Positions 1 through 9,038 of a stretch of 64,000 nt of DNA are shown piece after piece. Positions within the stretch are counted from its first letter, which is position 1. Each line of letters opens with the position of its first letter. The position numbers and the translations under genes are program-made. This stretch comes from CAYVVT01 sp964454335. GTDB lineage: Bacteria > Fidelibacterota > UBA8477 > JABMPR01. The notes under the pieces are model-generated. The model did not search any database. It worked only from the letters and a program-made list of their open reading frames with translations, and was not told the origin of the DNA. The stretch lies in NCBI GenBank assembly GCA_964454335.1, contig CAYVVT010000003.1, positions 124,001 to 188,000 of the forward strand. Reading direction: 5' to 3'.

Positions 1-2
1 GC

Positions 3-473
3 ACCATTTTTGTGGCCATAAACAAGATCCCCATGATCTTTGCACCAGCAGTCACCACAGTATTTCTGGGCGGTGTCTTCTGGAGACGCGCTACGAACGC
101 TGGTGCTATCTGGACCTTCATCGTGGGCTGTACTCTTGGCCTCATTTATTTCATTCTGGATATGCCCGTCGTCGGAAAGCTCTTTGTTTCTAGTCCGGTG
201 GGTGATTTCGGTGGACTGATTTCAGACCCGGTGAACGGCATCGGTATTCCATTCATGCTGATGGGCCCCCTCCTCTGCGTCATCTGTATCATCGTCTATA
301 TCTTTGTCAGTCTGCGCACGGAAGGCCCCAGTGCTGAGAAACTTGAGAATGTGTGCTGGGATCATCCCCTGCAGGCCATCACCCATGGCAAGCTCACCGG
401 TTGGAGCGATCCCCGCAGCATCACCATTGCTCTGTTCGTGACCATGATTATTCTTTATATCATTCTCAGATAA
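3..473 (+). CDS. Sodium:solute symporter (SSS/SLC5 family), C-terminal part
   Basis: The gene is cut by the left edge; the frame is open from base 3 and ends at a TAA. The roughly 156 residues visible hold at least three hydrophobic segments (around residues 5-30, 32-50 and 75-105), a cytoplasmic loop and a last hydrophobic segment at the very C-terminus. The pattern of an 'FWRRATNAGA' loop between membrane spans is typical of the C-terminal third of solute:sodium symporters, which import sugars, polyols, myo-inositol or organic acids using the sodium gradient. The next gene, a polyol-type dehydrogenase, starts 39 bases downstream on the same strand, so a sugar or sugar-alcohol substrate is likely. 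The substrate itself cannot be read from this fragment. Confidence 0.8.
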   Translation, partial: TIFVAINKIPMIFAPAVTTVFLGGVFWRRATNAGAIWTFIVGCTLGLIYFILDMPVVGKLFVSSPVGDFGGLISDPVNGIGIPFMLMGPLLCVICIIVYIFVSLRTEGPSAEKLENVCWDHPLQAITHGKLTGWSDPRSITIALFVTMIILYIILR

Positions 474-512
474 GGAGTATTGAACTGAGTCATTCAAGAG
501 AAGGATAGAATC

Positions 513-1532
513 ATGCGACAAGCCATCATGATAGAACCGGGAAAGATCGAGATGCGGGAGGTTGAGAAACCAACCGCCGGTCCAGGTCAGATCCTGATGC
601 ACATCCAGCGCATCGGCGTCTGTGGATCCGATATTCACGTCAACCATGGTCTGCATCCTTTTACCTCCTACCCGGTTGTTCAGGGGCACGAGTTTGCAGC
701 GGTAGTGGCCGAAGTCGGTGAAGGTGTGGAGGGTATTACACCCGGACAGAAAGTCACAGCAAGGCCCCAGGTGGTCTGTGGAGAATGCGGCCCCTGCAAG
801 CGCGGTGACTATCACATCTGCGACAATCTTAAGGTGGAAGGTTTTCAGGCTCCTGGCGTGGCCCAGGACTATTTCATAACCACACCTGATAAGATCATCC
901 CACTCCCGGACAGCATGTCCATGGAGCATGGCGCCCTGGTAGAGCCTGTTTCTGTGGCCACGCATTCCACCAGTCGGGCAGGCGAACTGAAGGATAAGAA
1001 CGTCGTCGTCTTCGGTGCCGGTCCCATCGGCAACCTTATCGCACAGGTGACTCGCAGCCGGGGCGCGAAGAAGGTCCTGATCCGGGATATCAGCGAGTTC
1101 CGGCTGGAGAAGGCCAAAGATTGCGGCCTGGAACACACCTCTAATGCCAAAGAAGAAACCATGGCTGAGGCTAAGCAGCGCGTCTTTGGTGAAGAGGGCT
1201 ACAGTGTCGCCTTTGAGGCCGTGGGTGTGGAAGCCACCATGGATGATGCGGTAGACACCATCAATAAAGGTGGCACCATCATGATCGTGGGGGTATTCGG
1301 TGATAAACCCCGCATCGACATGTCCATCGTGGGTGATCGTGAGATCAGCCTGGTGGGCACACTCATGTACAAACATGAAGACTATGAGCTGGCAGTGAAA
1401 CTCATTGACAGTGGTAAGGTCATCACGGAACCCCTGGTGACCAGGCACTTCCCACTGGAGGAATATGAGAATGCCTATTCATACATTGACGATCAGGGGG
1501 ATAGATCCCTGAAGGTCATGATAGATCTGTAA
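513..1532 (+). CDS. Zinc-dependent medium-chain alcohol/polyol dehydrogenase
   Basis: This is a 339-residue MDR-superfamily enzyme of the sorbitol/threonine dehydrogenase type, oxidising a secondary alcohol with NAD(P). Catalytic zinc residues are visible in GVCGSD (Cys37) and GHE (His59-Glu60). The structural zinc lobe has Cys89, Cys92, Cys95 and Cys103, and a Rossmann motif GAGPIG follows near residue 170. The length is normal for the family. The start has an AGAAGGA-like ribosome site upstream. It sits between a symporter and a fructokinase-like PfkB gene, with only 4 bases before the latter. That arrangement suggests oxidation of a hexitol to a ketose, which the kinase then phosphorylates. 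Related families (L-threonine, L-idonate and inositol dehydrogenases) cannot be excluded. Confidence 0.85.
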   Translation: MRQAIMIEPGKIEMREVEKPTAGPGQILMHIQRIGVCGSDIHVNHGLHPFTSYPVVQGHEFAAVVAEVGEGVEGITPGQKVTARPQVVCGECGPCKRGDYHICDNLKVEGFQAPGVAQDYFITTPDKIIPLPDSMSMEHGALVEPVSVATHSTSRAGELKDKNVVVFGAGPIGNLIAQVTRSRGAKKVLIRDISEFRLEKAKDCGLEHTSNAKEETMAEAKQRVFGEEGYSVAFEAVGVEATMDDAVDTINKGGTIMIVGVFGDKPRIDMSIVGDREISLVGTLMYKHEDYELAVKLIDSGKVITEPLVTRHFPLEEYENAYSYIDDQGDRSLKVMIDL

Positions 1533-1536
1533 GCCA

Positions 1537-2436
1537 ATGTCCCGGAGCCTGGAGGCATACACTGTTGTCGGTTTGGGGGAGGTCCTCTGGGATGTGTTCC
1601 CCAGTGGACGCCAACTTGGGGGGGCACCGGCAAATTTCGCCTACCACGCCCAGGCTCTGGGATCCAATTCGACAATAGTCAGCTGCCTCGGAACGGATGA
1701 TCTCGCCCGTGAAGCCCGCCAGAAGCTCGAGGAGGCTGGTCTGGATACGAGCTTCATCGCCAGCGACTCTGAACACCCTACCGGCAGAGTGAGCGTTGAA
1801 CTGGATACCCATGGCGTTCCCAGTTATACCATCCATGAAAATGTCGCCTGGGATTTTATTCCCTACAGCGATCCGCTGGCCACACTGGCTGACACATGCG
1901 CAGCAGTATGTTTCGGATCCCTGTGCCAGCGATCTGCAACATCGCGAAGGACCATCCACAGGTTCCTGTCCAATACCAGATCACAATGTATCCGCATCTT
2001 TGATATCAATCTTCGTCAGCAATACTTCAACGCGGACACCATCAGGCAATCGCTGGAACTTGCAACTGTCCTCAAACTGAATGATGAGGAGTTGTCAGTC
2101 CTGGCCGAACTTCTCGATCTCAAGGGTGACGAGACCAGTCTGCTGCTGAAGATACTGGAGACATTTCATCTCAAGCTCATTGCGCTCACCCGTGGCGCCG
2201 CCGGCAGTCGGCTTATCACCACCTCGGAGCATTCAGATCATCCCGGCTACAGGGTTAAGATCAAGGATACAGTGGGCGCAGGAGACTCATTTACTGCTGC
2301 TCTGGCTGTGGGTCTGTTGAGAGATGGTGAATTGGAAAAGATCCACGATTACGCTAATCGACTAGCCAGTTACGTCTGCGGGTATAGGGGTGCCATGCCG
2401 GAACTGACATCAGAATTAATGCAAGAAGCTGTATAA
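1537..2436 (+). CDS. PfkB-family carbohydrate kinase, fructokinase-like
   Basis: This 299-residue ribokinase-fold sugar kinase transfers phosphate from ATP to a sugar hydroxyl. The N-terminal signature with the sugar-binding GGAPANFA lies at residues 28-35. The C-terminal PfkB signature DTVGAGDS lies at 244-251, with Asp250 as the expected catalytic base. The N-terminus (GLGEVLWDVFPSG) is characteristic of bacterial fructokinases. It starts 4 bases after the dehydrogenase stop and is followed 30 bases later by an iron alcohol dehydrogenase, so the genes are probably co-transcribed. I infer formation of fructose 6-phosphate from the ketose made by the upstream dehydrogenase; the substrate is not proven by motif alone. 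Confidence 0.85.
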   Translation: MSRSLEAYTVVGLGEVLWDVFPSGRQLGGAPANFAYHAQALGSNSTIVSCLGTDDLAREARQKLEEAGLDTSFIASDSEHPTGRVSVELDTHGVPSYTIHENVAWDFIPYSDPLATLADTCAAVCFGSLCQRSATSRRTIHRFLSNTRSQCIRIFDINLRQQYFNADTIRQSLELATVLKLNDEELSVLAELLDLKGDETSLLLKILETFHLKLIALTRGAAGSRLITTSEHSDHPGYRVKIKDTVGAGDSFTAALAVGLLRDGELEKIHDYANRLASYVCGYRGAMPELTSELMQEAV

Positions 2437-2466
2437 AGAATACAGTGGATAAGAGAGGGGTATTTC

Positions 2467-3633
2467 ATGCAGAATTTCAATTATTTCCAACCCACCGAGA
2501 TCCGTTTCGGGGCCGGCCGACTGGCTGAGGTCGGCGAGGTCGTCGCCAACTACGGAAAGAAATGCCTCCTGGTGACAGTCCCCACCATCCCTGCTTTTCA
2601 AAAGCTTTTTGAGAGGACGAAAGTCTCGCTGGAGGCTGCGGGTGTCGAACATGCACACTGGGAAGGCGTCATCCCGAATCCGACTACTGAGAGCATCACG
2701 GAGGGCGCCGAGATGGCCAAAGCCCTGGGAGCTGATGTCATCCTGGGGGTGGGTGGCGGTTCCAGCATGGATTCAGCCAAGGCTGTTGCTGTGGAGGCCA
2801 CGCACGATGGTACAGCCTGGGACTACCTTTTCTACAAGGAGCCCCCACCGGATGAGCGCACCTTGCCAGTCATCGCAGTATCAACAACCTCAGGAACAGG
2901 CTCACAGGTCACACAGGTAGCCGTTATAACCCATACGGAAACGCGTGATAAATCAGCCATTTACAACTCCATCGTGTACCCAAAGGTCACCATCGTGGAT
3001 CCGGAGCTGATGTTGACAGTGCCTGAGCATATCACAGCCTCCACTGGATTTGATGCATTCTGCCATGCTTTTGAGAGCACCATTCATCCGAACGCCTCAC
3101 CGTATATCGACATGATGGCGGCTGAGGTGATGCGGCGAGTGTTCAAATATCTTCCTGGCCTGGTCAAGGACGGTTCCGATCTGGGAGCCCGGACACAACT
3201 GGCCTGGGCTGACACCCTGGCAGGTCTGTGTATCGCTAACGCCGGAGTTACACTGCCCCACGGTATCGGTATGGCCATCGGTGGGATGTACCCCCATGTC
3301 ATGCATGGAGAAGCCCTGGCATTGAACTATCCAACATTTACACGTTTCACTCAGGCTCATGCTGTCAAGCAGTTCGCCGCCATGGGGCGCTTCCTGGACA
3401 GCAGCCTGGAGGGCAAGTCAGACGAAATCGCAGCGGAAGCCTCCTGTGAAGCCCTCGACGGTTTCCTGCTGGATATCGGGATGTGGTTCGGTCTGGCGGA
3501 TTTTGATATTCCGGAGGGAGAATTGGACGACCTGACGAAACAGTCCATGGTCCTTCCCGATTATAAGGGTAATCCAAGAGTTACCACGGAAGACGAGATG
3601 CGGGAATTACTGGCCAGCTGCTTTCACAGATAA
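2467..3633 (+). CDS. Iron-containing alcohol dehydrogenase
   Basis: This 388-residue group III alcohol dehydrogenase is an NAD(P)-dependent oxidoreductase. The nucleotide-binding GVGGGSSMD lies at about residues 94-102. Likely metal ligands are Asp196 and His200 (GFDAFCHAFES), His265 (LPHGIG) and His280 (HVMHGE), aligned with the Asp-His-His-His set of the family. A strong AGAGAGG ribosome site precedes the ATG. It is the last gene of the apparent polyol module. It could act on an aldehyde or alcohol produced by sugar breakdown (lactaldehyde or glycolaldehyde type). A link to the methanol chemistry elsewhere in the window is possible in principle, but nothing in the sequence shows it. Confidence 0.85.
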   Translation: MQNFNYFQPTEIRFGAGRLAEVGEVVANYGKKCLLVTVPTIPAFQKLFERTKVSLEAAGVEHAHWEGVIPNPTTESITEGAEMAKALGADVILGVGGGSSMDSAKAVAVEATHDGTAWDYLFYKEPPPDERTLPVIAVSTTSGTGSQVTQVAVITHTETRDKSAIYNSIVYPKVTIVDPELMLTVPEHITASTGFDAFCHAFESTIHPNASPYIDMMAAEVMRRVFKYLPGLVKDGSDLGARTQLAWADTLAGLCIANAGVTLPHGIGMAIGGMYPHVMHGEALALNYPTFTRFTQAHAVKQFAAMGRFLDSSLEGKSDEIAAEASCEALDGFLLDIGMWFGLADFDIPEGELDDLTKQSMVLPDYKGNPRVTTEDEMRELLASCFHR

Positions 3634-3660
3634 ATTCCATATGAATTTTCAGATCTGCAG

Positions 3661-4461
3661 ATGAACCACGATGTCAAAGGAATGAAAGAGCTCACGGAGC
3701 GGGTCAGTGAGCTTGAGCCCTGTGACCTGGACCAGTTGCAGAAAGTGAAATTGCTGGACCGGGATGATACCAAGTTCATATTCCATCGTCAGCAGTTGCT
3801 CCAGGTGCTAAACCGCCTGCCCGCAGGTTTCAAGATCCTGGAAATCCAGGGCCAACGTCTTTTTAATTACCAGACACGTTACTTTGATACAGTGGACCGG
3901 CGCCTGTATCATGATCATCACAATGGTCTCCGGCCAAGGTTCAAGGTGCGTTTCCGACGCTATCCTCTGCCGGAGACATTTTTCCTGGAGATCAAGCGCA
4001 AGAATAACAGGGACAGGACGATAAAGGAACGAATGCTCACCGAAGAGATTCCTCAGCAGATCTCAAATGAAGCGGCTGAATTCGTACGGGCTCACAGCCC
4101 CCTATTCCCTGATGATCTGGTGCCCTCGCTGGATGTAGGCTTCACACGCCTGACCCTGGTCAATCCCACGGAGACGGATCGAATAACTATCGATTTCGAT
4201 CTGGAAGCACACTCCATGGGCAGTGATGCCCAGTTTCCGGATCTGGTCATCGCAGAGGTCAAACAACCCAGATTGCGGCCCTCCTCCTCGTTCTTTACAA
4301 CATGTCACGCCCTGGGTGTTCAGTCGATGCGTCTGAGTAAGTACTGTGTCGGCATCCTGCACACATGCCCGGGATTGAAATACAATCGCTATAAACCAAA
4401 ACTGCGACGGGTACAGAAGATCATGACCGGGCAGAGTAAATTGGAGACCACTTATGTTTGA
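3661..4461 (+). CDS. VTC-domain (polyphosphate polymerase-type) protein
   Basis: This 266-residue protein has the VTC/triphosphate-tunnel fold seen in the catalytic domain of yeast Vtc4 and in bacterial homologues. The visible signature includes the N-terminal RDDTKF (substrate-tunnel lysine), a basic strand RPRFKVRFRRY and the ExKRK segment EIKRKNNRDRTIKER near residues 105-120. Acidic strands TIDFDLE and VIAEVKQ in the second half supply the other tunnel wall. No membrane segment is present. The stop overlaps the start of the DUF4956 gene by 8 bases; VTC and DUF4956 genes are common partners in bacteria. The biochemical role of bacterial VTC/DUF4956 pairs is unsettled, so polyphosphate synthesis is only a family-based guess. 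Confidence 0.8.
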   Translation: MNHDVKGMKELTERVSELEPCDLDQLQKVKLLDRDDTKFIFHRQQLLQVLNRLPAGFKILEIQGQRLFNYQTRYFDTVDRRLYHDHHNGLRPRFKVRFRRYPLPETFFLEIKRKNNRDRTIKERMLTEEIPQQISNEAAEFVRAHSPLFPDDLVPSLDVGFTRLTLVNPTETDRITIDFDLEAHSMGSDAQFPDLVIAEVKQPRLRPSSSFFTTCHALGVQSMRLSKYCVGILHTCPGLKYNRYKPKLRRVQKIMTGQSKLETTYV

Positions 4462-5083
4462 TGCTGCCTCAATTGATACAACAGCCGTAATCCCTTTCAC
4501 CAACGGTGGCTTTCTGGCCCTCATCAGCCGTTTGGCGCTGGATCTTGTCGTAGTCTTTTTCCTTATCCGGGGCTATTACCGCTATCAGCGAAACGAGACC
4601 TACGCCTTCACCTTTTACGTCTTCAATGTGCTGATCTTCTTTGTATGCTATCTGCTTTCGGCTGTAACCCTGTCCATCGGATTTGCTTTCGGTCTATTTG
4701 CGCTGTTCGCCATTCTGCGGTATCGGACCAGACCCATTCCCATCAAGGAGATGACCTATCTCTTCATCGTGATCACCATTGGTGTGATGAACGCCCTCAC
4801 GACCCCCGATATTGGTGTGATCGAATTACTCTTCGCCAACGCCGCAATCCTGACCATCACCCTCGTCGGAGAGCACCACTGGGAACTAAACAGCCTGGAA
4901 GAGATGCGTATCCGTTATGAGAAGATCGAAAATATTCATGCCAACCGTCAGTCTGAGCTCCTGGAAGACCTCAAGGAACGAACGGGTCTCGATATCGTTC
5001 GGTATGAGATCCAGCGCATCAGCTTTCTCCGAGACACCGCCAGGATCCGGATATATTATCGGAGGCCACCTGCGCAAGCCTGA
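4454..5083 (+). CDS. DUF4956 membrane protein
   Basis: This 209-residue protein has an N-terminal membrane half (hydrophobic stretches at about residues 18-38, 50-85 and 95-135) followed by a soluble tail. That matches DUF4956 proteins, which occur next to VTC-domain genes. The loop RYRTRPIPIKEMTYLF between membrane segments is typical. Its start overlaps the VTC gene by 8 bases, indicating translational coupling. The soluble C-terminal part (about 140-209) is charged and ends RIYYRRP. Function is not known; a membrane anchor or channel for the product of the VTC protein is an attractive but unproven idea. Confidence 0.8.
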   Translation: MFDAASIDTTAVIPFTNGGFLALISRLALDLVVVFFLIRGYYRYQRNETYAFTFYVFNVLIFFVCYLLSAVTLSIGFAFGLFALFAILRYRTRPIPIKEMTYLFIVITIGVMNALTTPDIGVIELLFANAAILTITLVGEHHWELNSLEEMRIRYEKIENIHANRQSELLEDLKERTGLDIVRYEIQRISFLRDTARIRIYYRRPPAQA

Positions 5084-5801
5084 CAGACCTGGTGGGAGGT
5101 CCAGTCCTCCCTTCTTCCGCATTCTGATCCCTTTTGGTCTCTTGTGCTCTGCCGCCCTTGCCGACACTGATTCTCAGACCTGGCTGGCCTACACCATTGA
5201 ACAAAACCTGCCCTATCGACTCGAGCTTGAGATTACGAATGATCTGCGATTCAAAGATCAAAGCAGTTCACTCAGCGAATCCATCACCGAGGTGGGACTG
5301 GCTTACAGGGTGAACGACCATCTTATCACAACCATTGACCATCGGATCTCCATGCAGTCGAATCGATATGGCGAACGGATAGGACTCAGTGGGACCTGGC
5401 AGGCTGACACTGGCTCCCTGGACCACAGGTATCGATTCAAGGTCCAGAGAGAATGGCGGGAAGGCCGATCCATCGAGATTCGCCTGCGACATCGTTATCA
5501 GCTGCAATATGATTGGAACTGGAGACTGGCCCCTTATTTGGCGATAGAACTCTTCACACAATTAGAGAATGGTCGCACCAGTGTACTCAAAACCCGCAGC
5601 ACGACGGGCATGCGGCTAAAGTTGACGAAAGACCATAGCCTGAAGATCTTCTACCGTTTCCAGAAGGAAGTGAATGTAGATGATCCGGCGAAAGCCAACA
5701 TCCTCGGGCTGGAATTGCAGCTGGAAATGAAAAAGCTCAAATCCAGAAAATCGAAGGATCCTGAAGAAGAAGCTCCAGAATCCGCTCCTGATAATTCCTA
5801 G
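5004..5801 (+). CDS. DUF2490-type outer-membrane beta-barrel protein
   Basis: A beta-barrel-like protein of about 210 mature residues follows a signal peptide with the hydrophobic core ILIPFGLLCSAALA and a cleavage site before DTDSQTW. Alternating amphipathic strands (for example LEITNDLRF, HLITTIDHRI, SIEIRLRHRY) and a charged C-terminal tail fit DUF2490, a family of putative outer-membrane porin-like proteins. The frame overlaps the DUF4956 gene. The given start is an ATG that overlaps it by 80 bases, but a CTG at 5070 preceded by GGAGG would give a cleaner signal peptide. The stop codon lies in CTAG shared with the convergent gene. It belongs with the VTC-DUF4956 pair. Confidence 0.65.
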   Translation: MRSSASAFSETPPGSGYIIGGHLRKPDRPGGRSSPPFFRILIPFGLLCSAALADTDSQTWLAYTIEQNLPYRLELEITNDLRFKDQSSSLSESITEVGLAYRVNDHLITTIDHRISMQSNRYGERIGLSGTWQADTGSLDHRYRFKVQREWREGRSIEIRLRHRYQLQYDWNWRLAPYLAIELFTQLENGRTSVLKTRSTTGMRLKLTKDHSLKIFYRFQKEVNVDDPAKANILGLELQLEMKKLKSRKSKDPEEEAPESAPDNS

Positions 5802-7048
5802 AATCCACCAAAACGGTTATTCACAGTGCTCCGATAGATTGAGCCGAATGTGTAGCTAAGACCCATCCCGATACCGTATTCAAAGCTTGTGGCGATATCC
5901 TTTCGCTGGGTGAGAATGTCTGTAAGATCAGCGCTCTCAGCAGGCAGATGCAGCTGGTCATGGATCTGCGCATAGCTTGCGTATATATTGAACTCCAGTC
6001 CGACCGTGACCTGCACGGAGGCATGACCGTAAACGCCGATCTGATTTTTGGATGGATCGTGCTGATACCAGTTCCCCATGATACCACCTTCCAGATTACC
6101 CCAGTGATACATGGCCCATGCATTCAGGGAAAGTGCATGAAGGAGAAGCGTTTCACTATCATTCAGGAACAAAGTTGTCTCAAGATACCTGGTGAATGCT
6201 GGCGTCATCGAATATTCCACCCGAATGGAATGTTCACTGGACTCACTGAAGGGCAGGAAGTTGTATTCGATCGCAGGTGCGATCCCCACATTGTAATCGA
6301 TATTTCTGTACGTATTGCTTCTGCCGCCAGCGAATATCCCCACGGTCCAGTGATCGTTCAGGGCATAGGCTAAGCGTATTTCAATTTCGTAATTATCCAC
6401 ATCGGTGCGTTCGGTGATATCGGTCCCATCGTCCTCTGTAAATTTCCAGAATGAGTGATCAAAGTGGGCATCAAAATCAAGCTCAAATTTCCAGAATTCG
6501 CCAATGTGTTTGGCATTGAGGCCACCACGAAGTCTGCTCTCTCCAGCGTTCGATTCGCCGCTGCCTGATCCTCTAGCACCTATCCGGTAGATCCAGCCGT
6601 TCCAGGGATCGTCTGCCGGAACAGAGCCAAGATGCTCTTCTTCACCATTGGCCACCTCTAAATGCAGATAGTGTGTGAGGCCGGCCACCCGCATGTAGGG
6701 CACCAGACCTATAAGGAGATAGCGAAGCTGTTTGTCAAGCCTTTCACGGTCAGTTTCACTTGAGTAAGTGAGGAATTGTATGGTGTCATCTACACCAGCG
6801 AAGTCGTCGAGACCTTCAAACCAGAGGGTTATACGACTACCAGAACCAGTACGCTGCCAACCAGTTTGGATGTGGATGTCGGCAGCTGCCCGCTCCCGGA
6901 CCAGTTGCATGGGAGCGATGCGCGTTGCGATGTAATCATCCTTACACTCCTTACAATCCAGGAAGATCTTCAAGCTGGTATCCTGCCCATACAGATTCAT
7001 TATCGCCAGGCTGAGGAGAAGTAATATTCGGCACAATTGCAGTCTCAC
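5798..7048 (-). CDS. Secreted outer-membrane protein of unknown function
   Basis: The 416-residue product has an N-terminal signal peptide (hydrophobic core ILLLLSLAIMNLYG, residues 8-21). A conserved-looking first domain with FLDCKECKDDYIATRI follows, resembling bacterial envelope proteins with a small periplasmic domain before a barrel. From about residue 150 onward there are many amphipathic beta strands separated by turns, and the protein ends in an aromatic residue (NNRFGGF), as outer-membrane barrels do. I do not recognise a named family. It has its own promoter-like element 40-70 bases upstream. Its stop codon shares the palindrome CTAG with the DUF2490 gene on the other strand. Confidence 0.6.
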   Translation of the reverse strand: MRLQLCRILLLLSLAIMNLYGQDTSLKIFLDCKECKDDYIATRIAPMQLVRERAAADIHIQTGWQRTGSGSRITLWFEGLDDFAGVDDTIQFLTYSSETDRERLDKQLRYLLIGLVPYMRVAGLTHYLHLEVANGEEEHLGSVPADDPWNGWIYRIGARGSGSGESNAGESRLRGGLNAKHIGEFWKFELDFDAHFDHSFWKFTEDDGTDITERTDVDNYEIEIRLAYALNDHWTVGIFAGGRSNTYRNIDYNVGIAPAIEYNFLPFSESSEHSIRVEYSMTPAFTRYLETTLFLNDSETLLLHALSLNAWAMYHWGNLEGGIMGNWYQHDPSKNQIGVYGHASVQVTVGLEFNIYASYAQIHDQLHLPAESADLTDILTQRKDIATSFEYGIGMGLSYTFGSIYRSTVNNRFGGF

Positions 7049-7090
7049 TTTAAGTTCTTTATTTCTTTATAGTTACCCATTTAGTGCGAG

Positions 7091-7118
7091 AATCTAATCC
7101 CATATTAGATCATGTCAA
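7091..7118 (-). promoter_or_regulatory. Sigma70-like promoter for the gene at 5798-7048
   Basis: Read on the minus strand, a perfect -35 TTGACA (7113-7118) is separated by 16 bases from TAGATT (7091-7096, 4 of 6 consensus). Transcription would start near 7085, leaving a short leader before the ATG at 7048. The rest of the gap up to 7252 is AT-rich and shows no gene. Confidence 0.5.
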
Positions 7119-7252
7119 TTCTAGTTTAATGATTGATACCCTTAATGTGACAGGATTACCCTTGTGATGGATACATATTCTCTAGTTGGATTTAGATAAC
7201 TCAACACCTGAGTAGGAATAAGAATACTACGGATCATTCCACGGGAATCAAA

Positions 7253-9022
7253 TCAGGTCCTGACGTAGGCTTTGATCGTGGCACACTCCTGCCCCTCTGC
7301 TGGACCATGGGGCCGAATGGTATATGCACCAACCGCTGCAGGGACGATGAATGTCTCCGCATAACGAACGATAAATGGTTTGAAGTCCTCTTCAGGACTT
7401 TCGACTATGACCTCATGACCTTTGACCAGGTTCAGTACATTGACACCGCCATTGGTGTGGTGTGACACCTTGTCAGTGAACCAGTGACGCCGGGTCTCGA
7501 TGAATTCTACTTCATGCAGACCGGTGCGTTCTTCCCGCCAGTGATCCCCTTCCGATATAAGCTCGATCCGGTTCACCAGCTCATTTTTTGTCCAAGACCT
7601 TCTGCGATCCCATTGGATCACCTTTTCACCATGCTCGATATTGATAGGCCGCGGTTTACCGTCCAGCCCCAGACGACCCCAATCCCATAGCTTGAATGTG
7701 AAGATGTAGGGCGTGGCGCTGATCTCAAGAACAACACTGTCCTTTCCCGAGCAGTGCACTGTCCCACCGGGGATGAGGAAGTGGTCATGTTTCTGTGCCG
7801 TCCAGGTCTGAACGTGTTCTTCAGCGTCGAAGGGTTCGCCACCAGCCTGAGCCCTCCGCAGTTCAAGCAACATCCTGTCGGGATCCACGTCATCTCGCAG
7901 GCCGAGGTAGACGACGGCTCCCGGTTTGGCCGCCAGCATGTAATAGCTTTCATCCTGGGTATAATGCACCCCGAACTGTTCCTGGATGTATTCTGTGACG
8001 GGATGGACCTGCAGACTCAGGTTGCCACCGTCCATCGTGTCGAGGAAATCGAAGCGGATGGGAAATTCATCGCCGAAACGGGAGTGCACCCTGGGACCCA
8101 GCAGTTCCCTGGGATGATGGAAGACCAGGTTCACGGATGGGATCTCCACTGTCACGTCGCCGTACTCGAGCAACAGGCTGTTTTCTTCTGGCACACAGTT
8201 GAAACACCAGGCAAAATTGTCCGGTTCTTCATCGAGGCCGCAGATCTCCCGCATCCATTGCCCCCCCCAGGGACCAGGATCAAAGAAGGGCACCACACTG
8301 AAGGGTTGTGACACAGCCTGGCTCAGACCTGCCAGATAGGCCCGGCCACTGAGGAGTCTGGGATCGTCTTTGGTGTTGGTATCCAGTAGATAATCGATCC
8401 TGTTAAACAGTGATTTCTTGATCCGGTCGCACACGCGCCAATCCACGAAGTAAGCCTGTTTATATTGCACAGAGAACTCTGCATCCTTGTTCATGATCCC
8501 GATGTTGCTGATCTCGTCACGGCGAAACCGCTGCTGGATCTCCCACCGTGCCATATCAGCATATACCAGCAGATCTGGATCATCCCAGATCGCAGAAGCA
8601 CCAATACCGTAGATCAGCACCAGACCATCAGCTGTGCTTGCGACAGTTTCCTGGATGTCCTGGACCTTGCCGGTATCAAGAAAATCATGAATGCGCAATC
8701 GACTCATGTATCCAAATACGCGATCATCCGTGACGTCGGGATAAACCAGTTGCTGAACATCCTGGGGGTGGAGAAAGCAATTGCGGGTATCTATGAACCG
8801 ATCAGGTGACAGACCTGTCCTCAAAGCGGAGATCATTTCATCATCATGAACACCATGATAGGTCTCTACGACCAGGATCTGCCGATCCTTATAAATATCA
8901 TTCAGCGCGCTCTGAAGACGTTCAGCGATCGCAGACCAGCCCTGAAGACAGTCTCGATCGTGATCTTTCACACTGATGGTTGGGAATTTATTGAACATTG
9001 ATTCTACTGTCCCTCGGTTCAC
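7253..9022 (-). CDS. Mannose-6-phosphate isomerase (class I)-like protein with kinase-like N-terminal domain
   Basis: The 589-residue protein has two parts. The C-terminal half (about 290-589) is a class I phosphomannose isomerase cupin. The metal ligands appear as Gln338 and His340 in LSLQVHP, Glu358 in DESYYML and His423 in GGTVHCSG. The N-terminal half (about 20-240) resembles nucleoside/uridine-kinase-type P-loop folds (ILVVETYHGVHDDEM, then LLVYADMARWEIQQRFR), but no Walker A lysine motif is visible, so it may be non-catalytic. The enzyme would link mannose 6-phosphate and fructose 6-phosphate in the cytoplasm, which fits the mannosidase-rich locus. It follows the DUF4185-like gene by 16 bases on the same strand. 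Confidence 0.75.
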   Translation of the reverse strand: MNRGTVESMFNKFPTISVKDHDRDCLQGWSAIAERLQSALNDIYKDRQILVVETYHGVHDDEMISALRTGLSPDRFIDTRNCFLHPQDVQQLVYPDVTDDRVFGYMSRLRIHDFLDTGKVQDIQETVASTADGLVLIYGIGASAIWDDPDLLVYADMARWEIQQRFRRDEISNIGIMNKDAEFSVQYKQAYFVDWRVCDRIKKSLFNRIDYLLDTNTKDDPRLLSGRAYLAGLSQAVSQPFSVVPFFDPGPWGGQWMREICGLDEEPDNFAWCFNCVPEENSLLLEYGDVTVEIPSVNLVFHHPRELLGPRVHSRFGDEFPIRFDFLDTMDGGNLSLQVHPVTEYIQEQFGVHYTQDESYYMLAAKPGAVVYLGLRDDVDPDRMLLELRRAQAGGEPFDAEEHVQTWTAQKHDHFLIPGGTVHCSGKDSVVLEISATPYIFTFKLWDWGRLGLDGKPRPINIEHGEKVIQWDRRRSWTKNELVNRIELISEGDHWREERTGLHEVEFIETRRHWFTDKVSHHTNGGVNVLNLVKGHEVIVESPEEDFKPFIVRYAETFIVPAAVGAYTIRPHGPAEGQECATIKAYVRT

Positions 9023-9038
9023 AGCTTAATGGTGGATA

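Noticed and set aside
222..1448. 408-codon open frame on the minus strand
   Set aside because: It lies fully antisense to the symporter end and the zinc dehydrogenase, both of which have clear family motifs. The antisense protein has no recognisable features.
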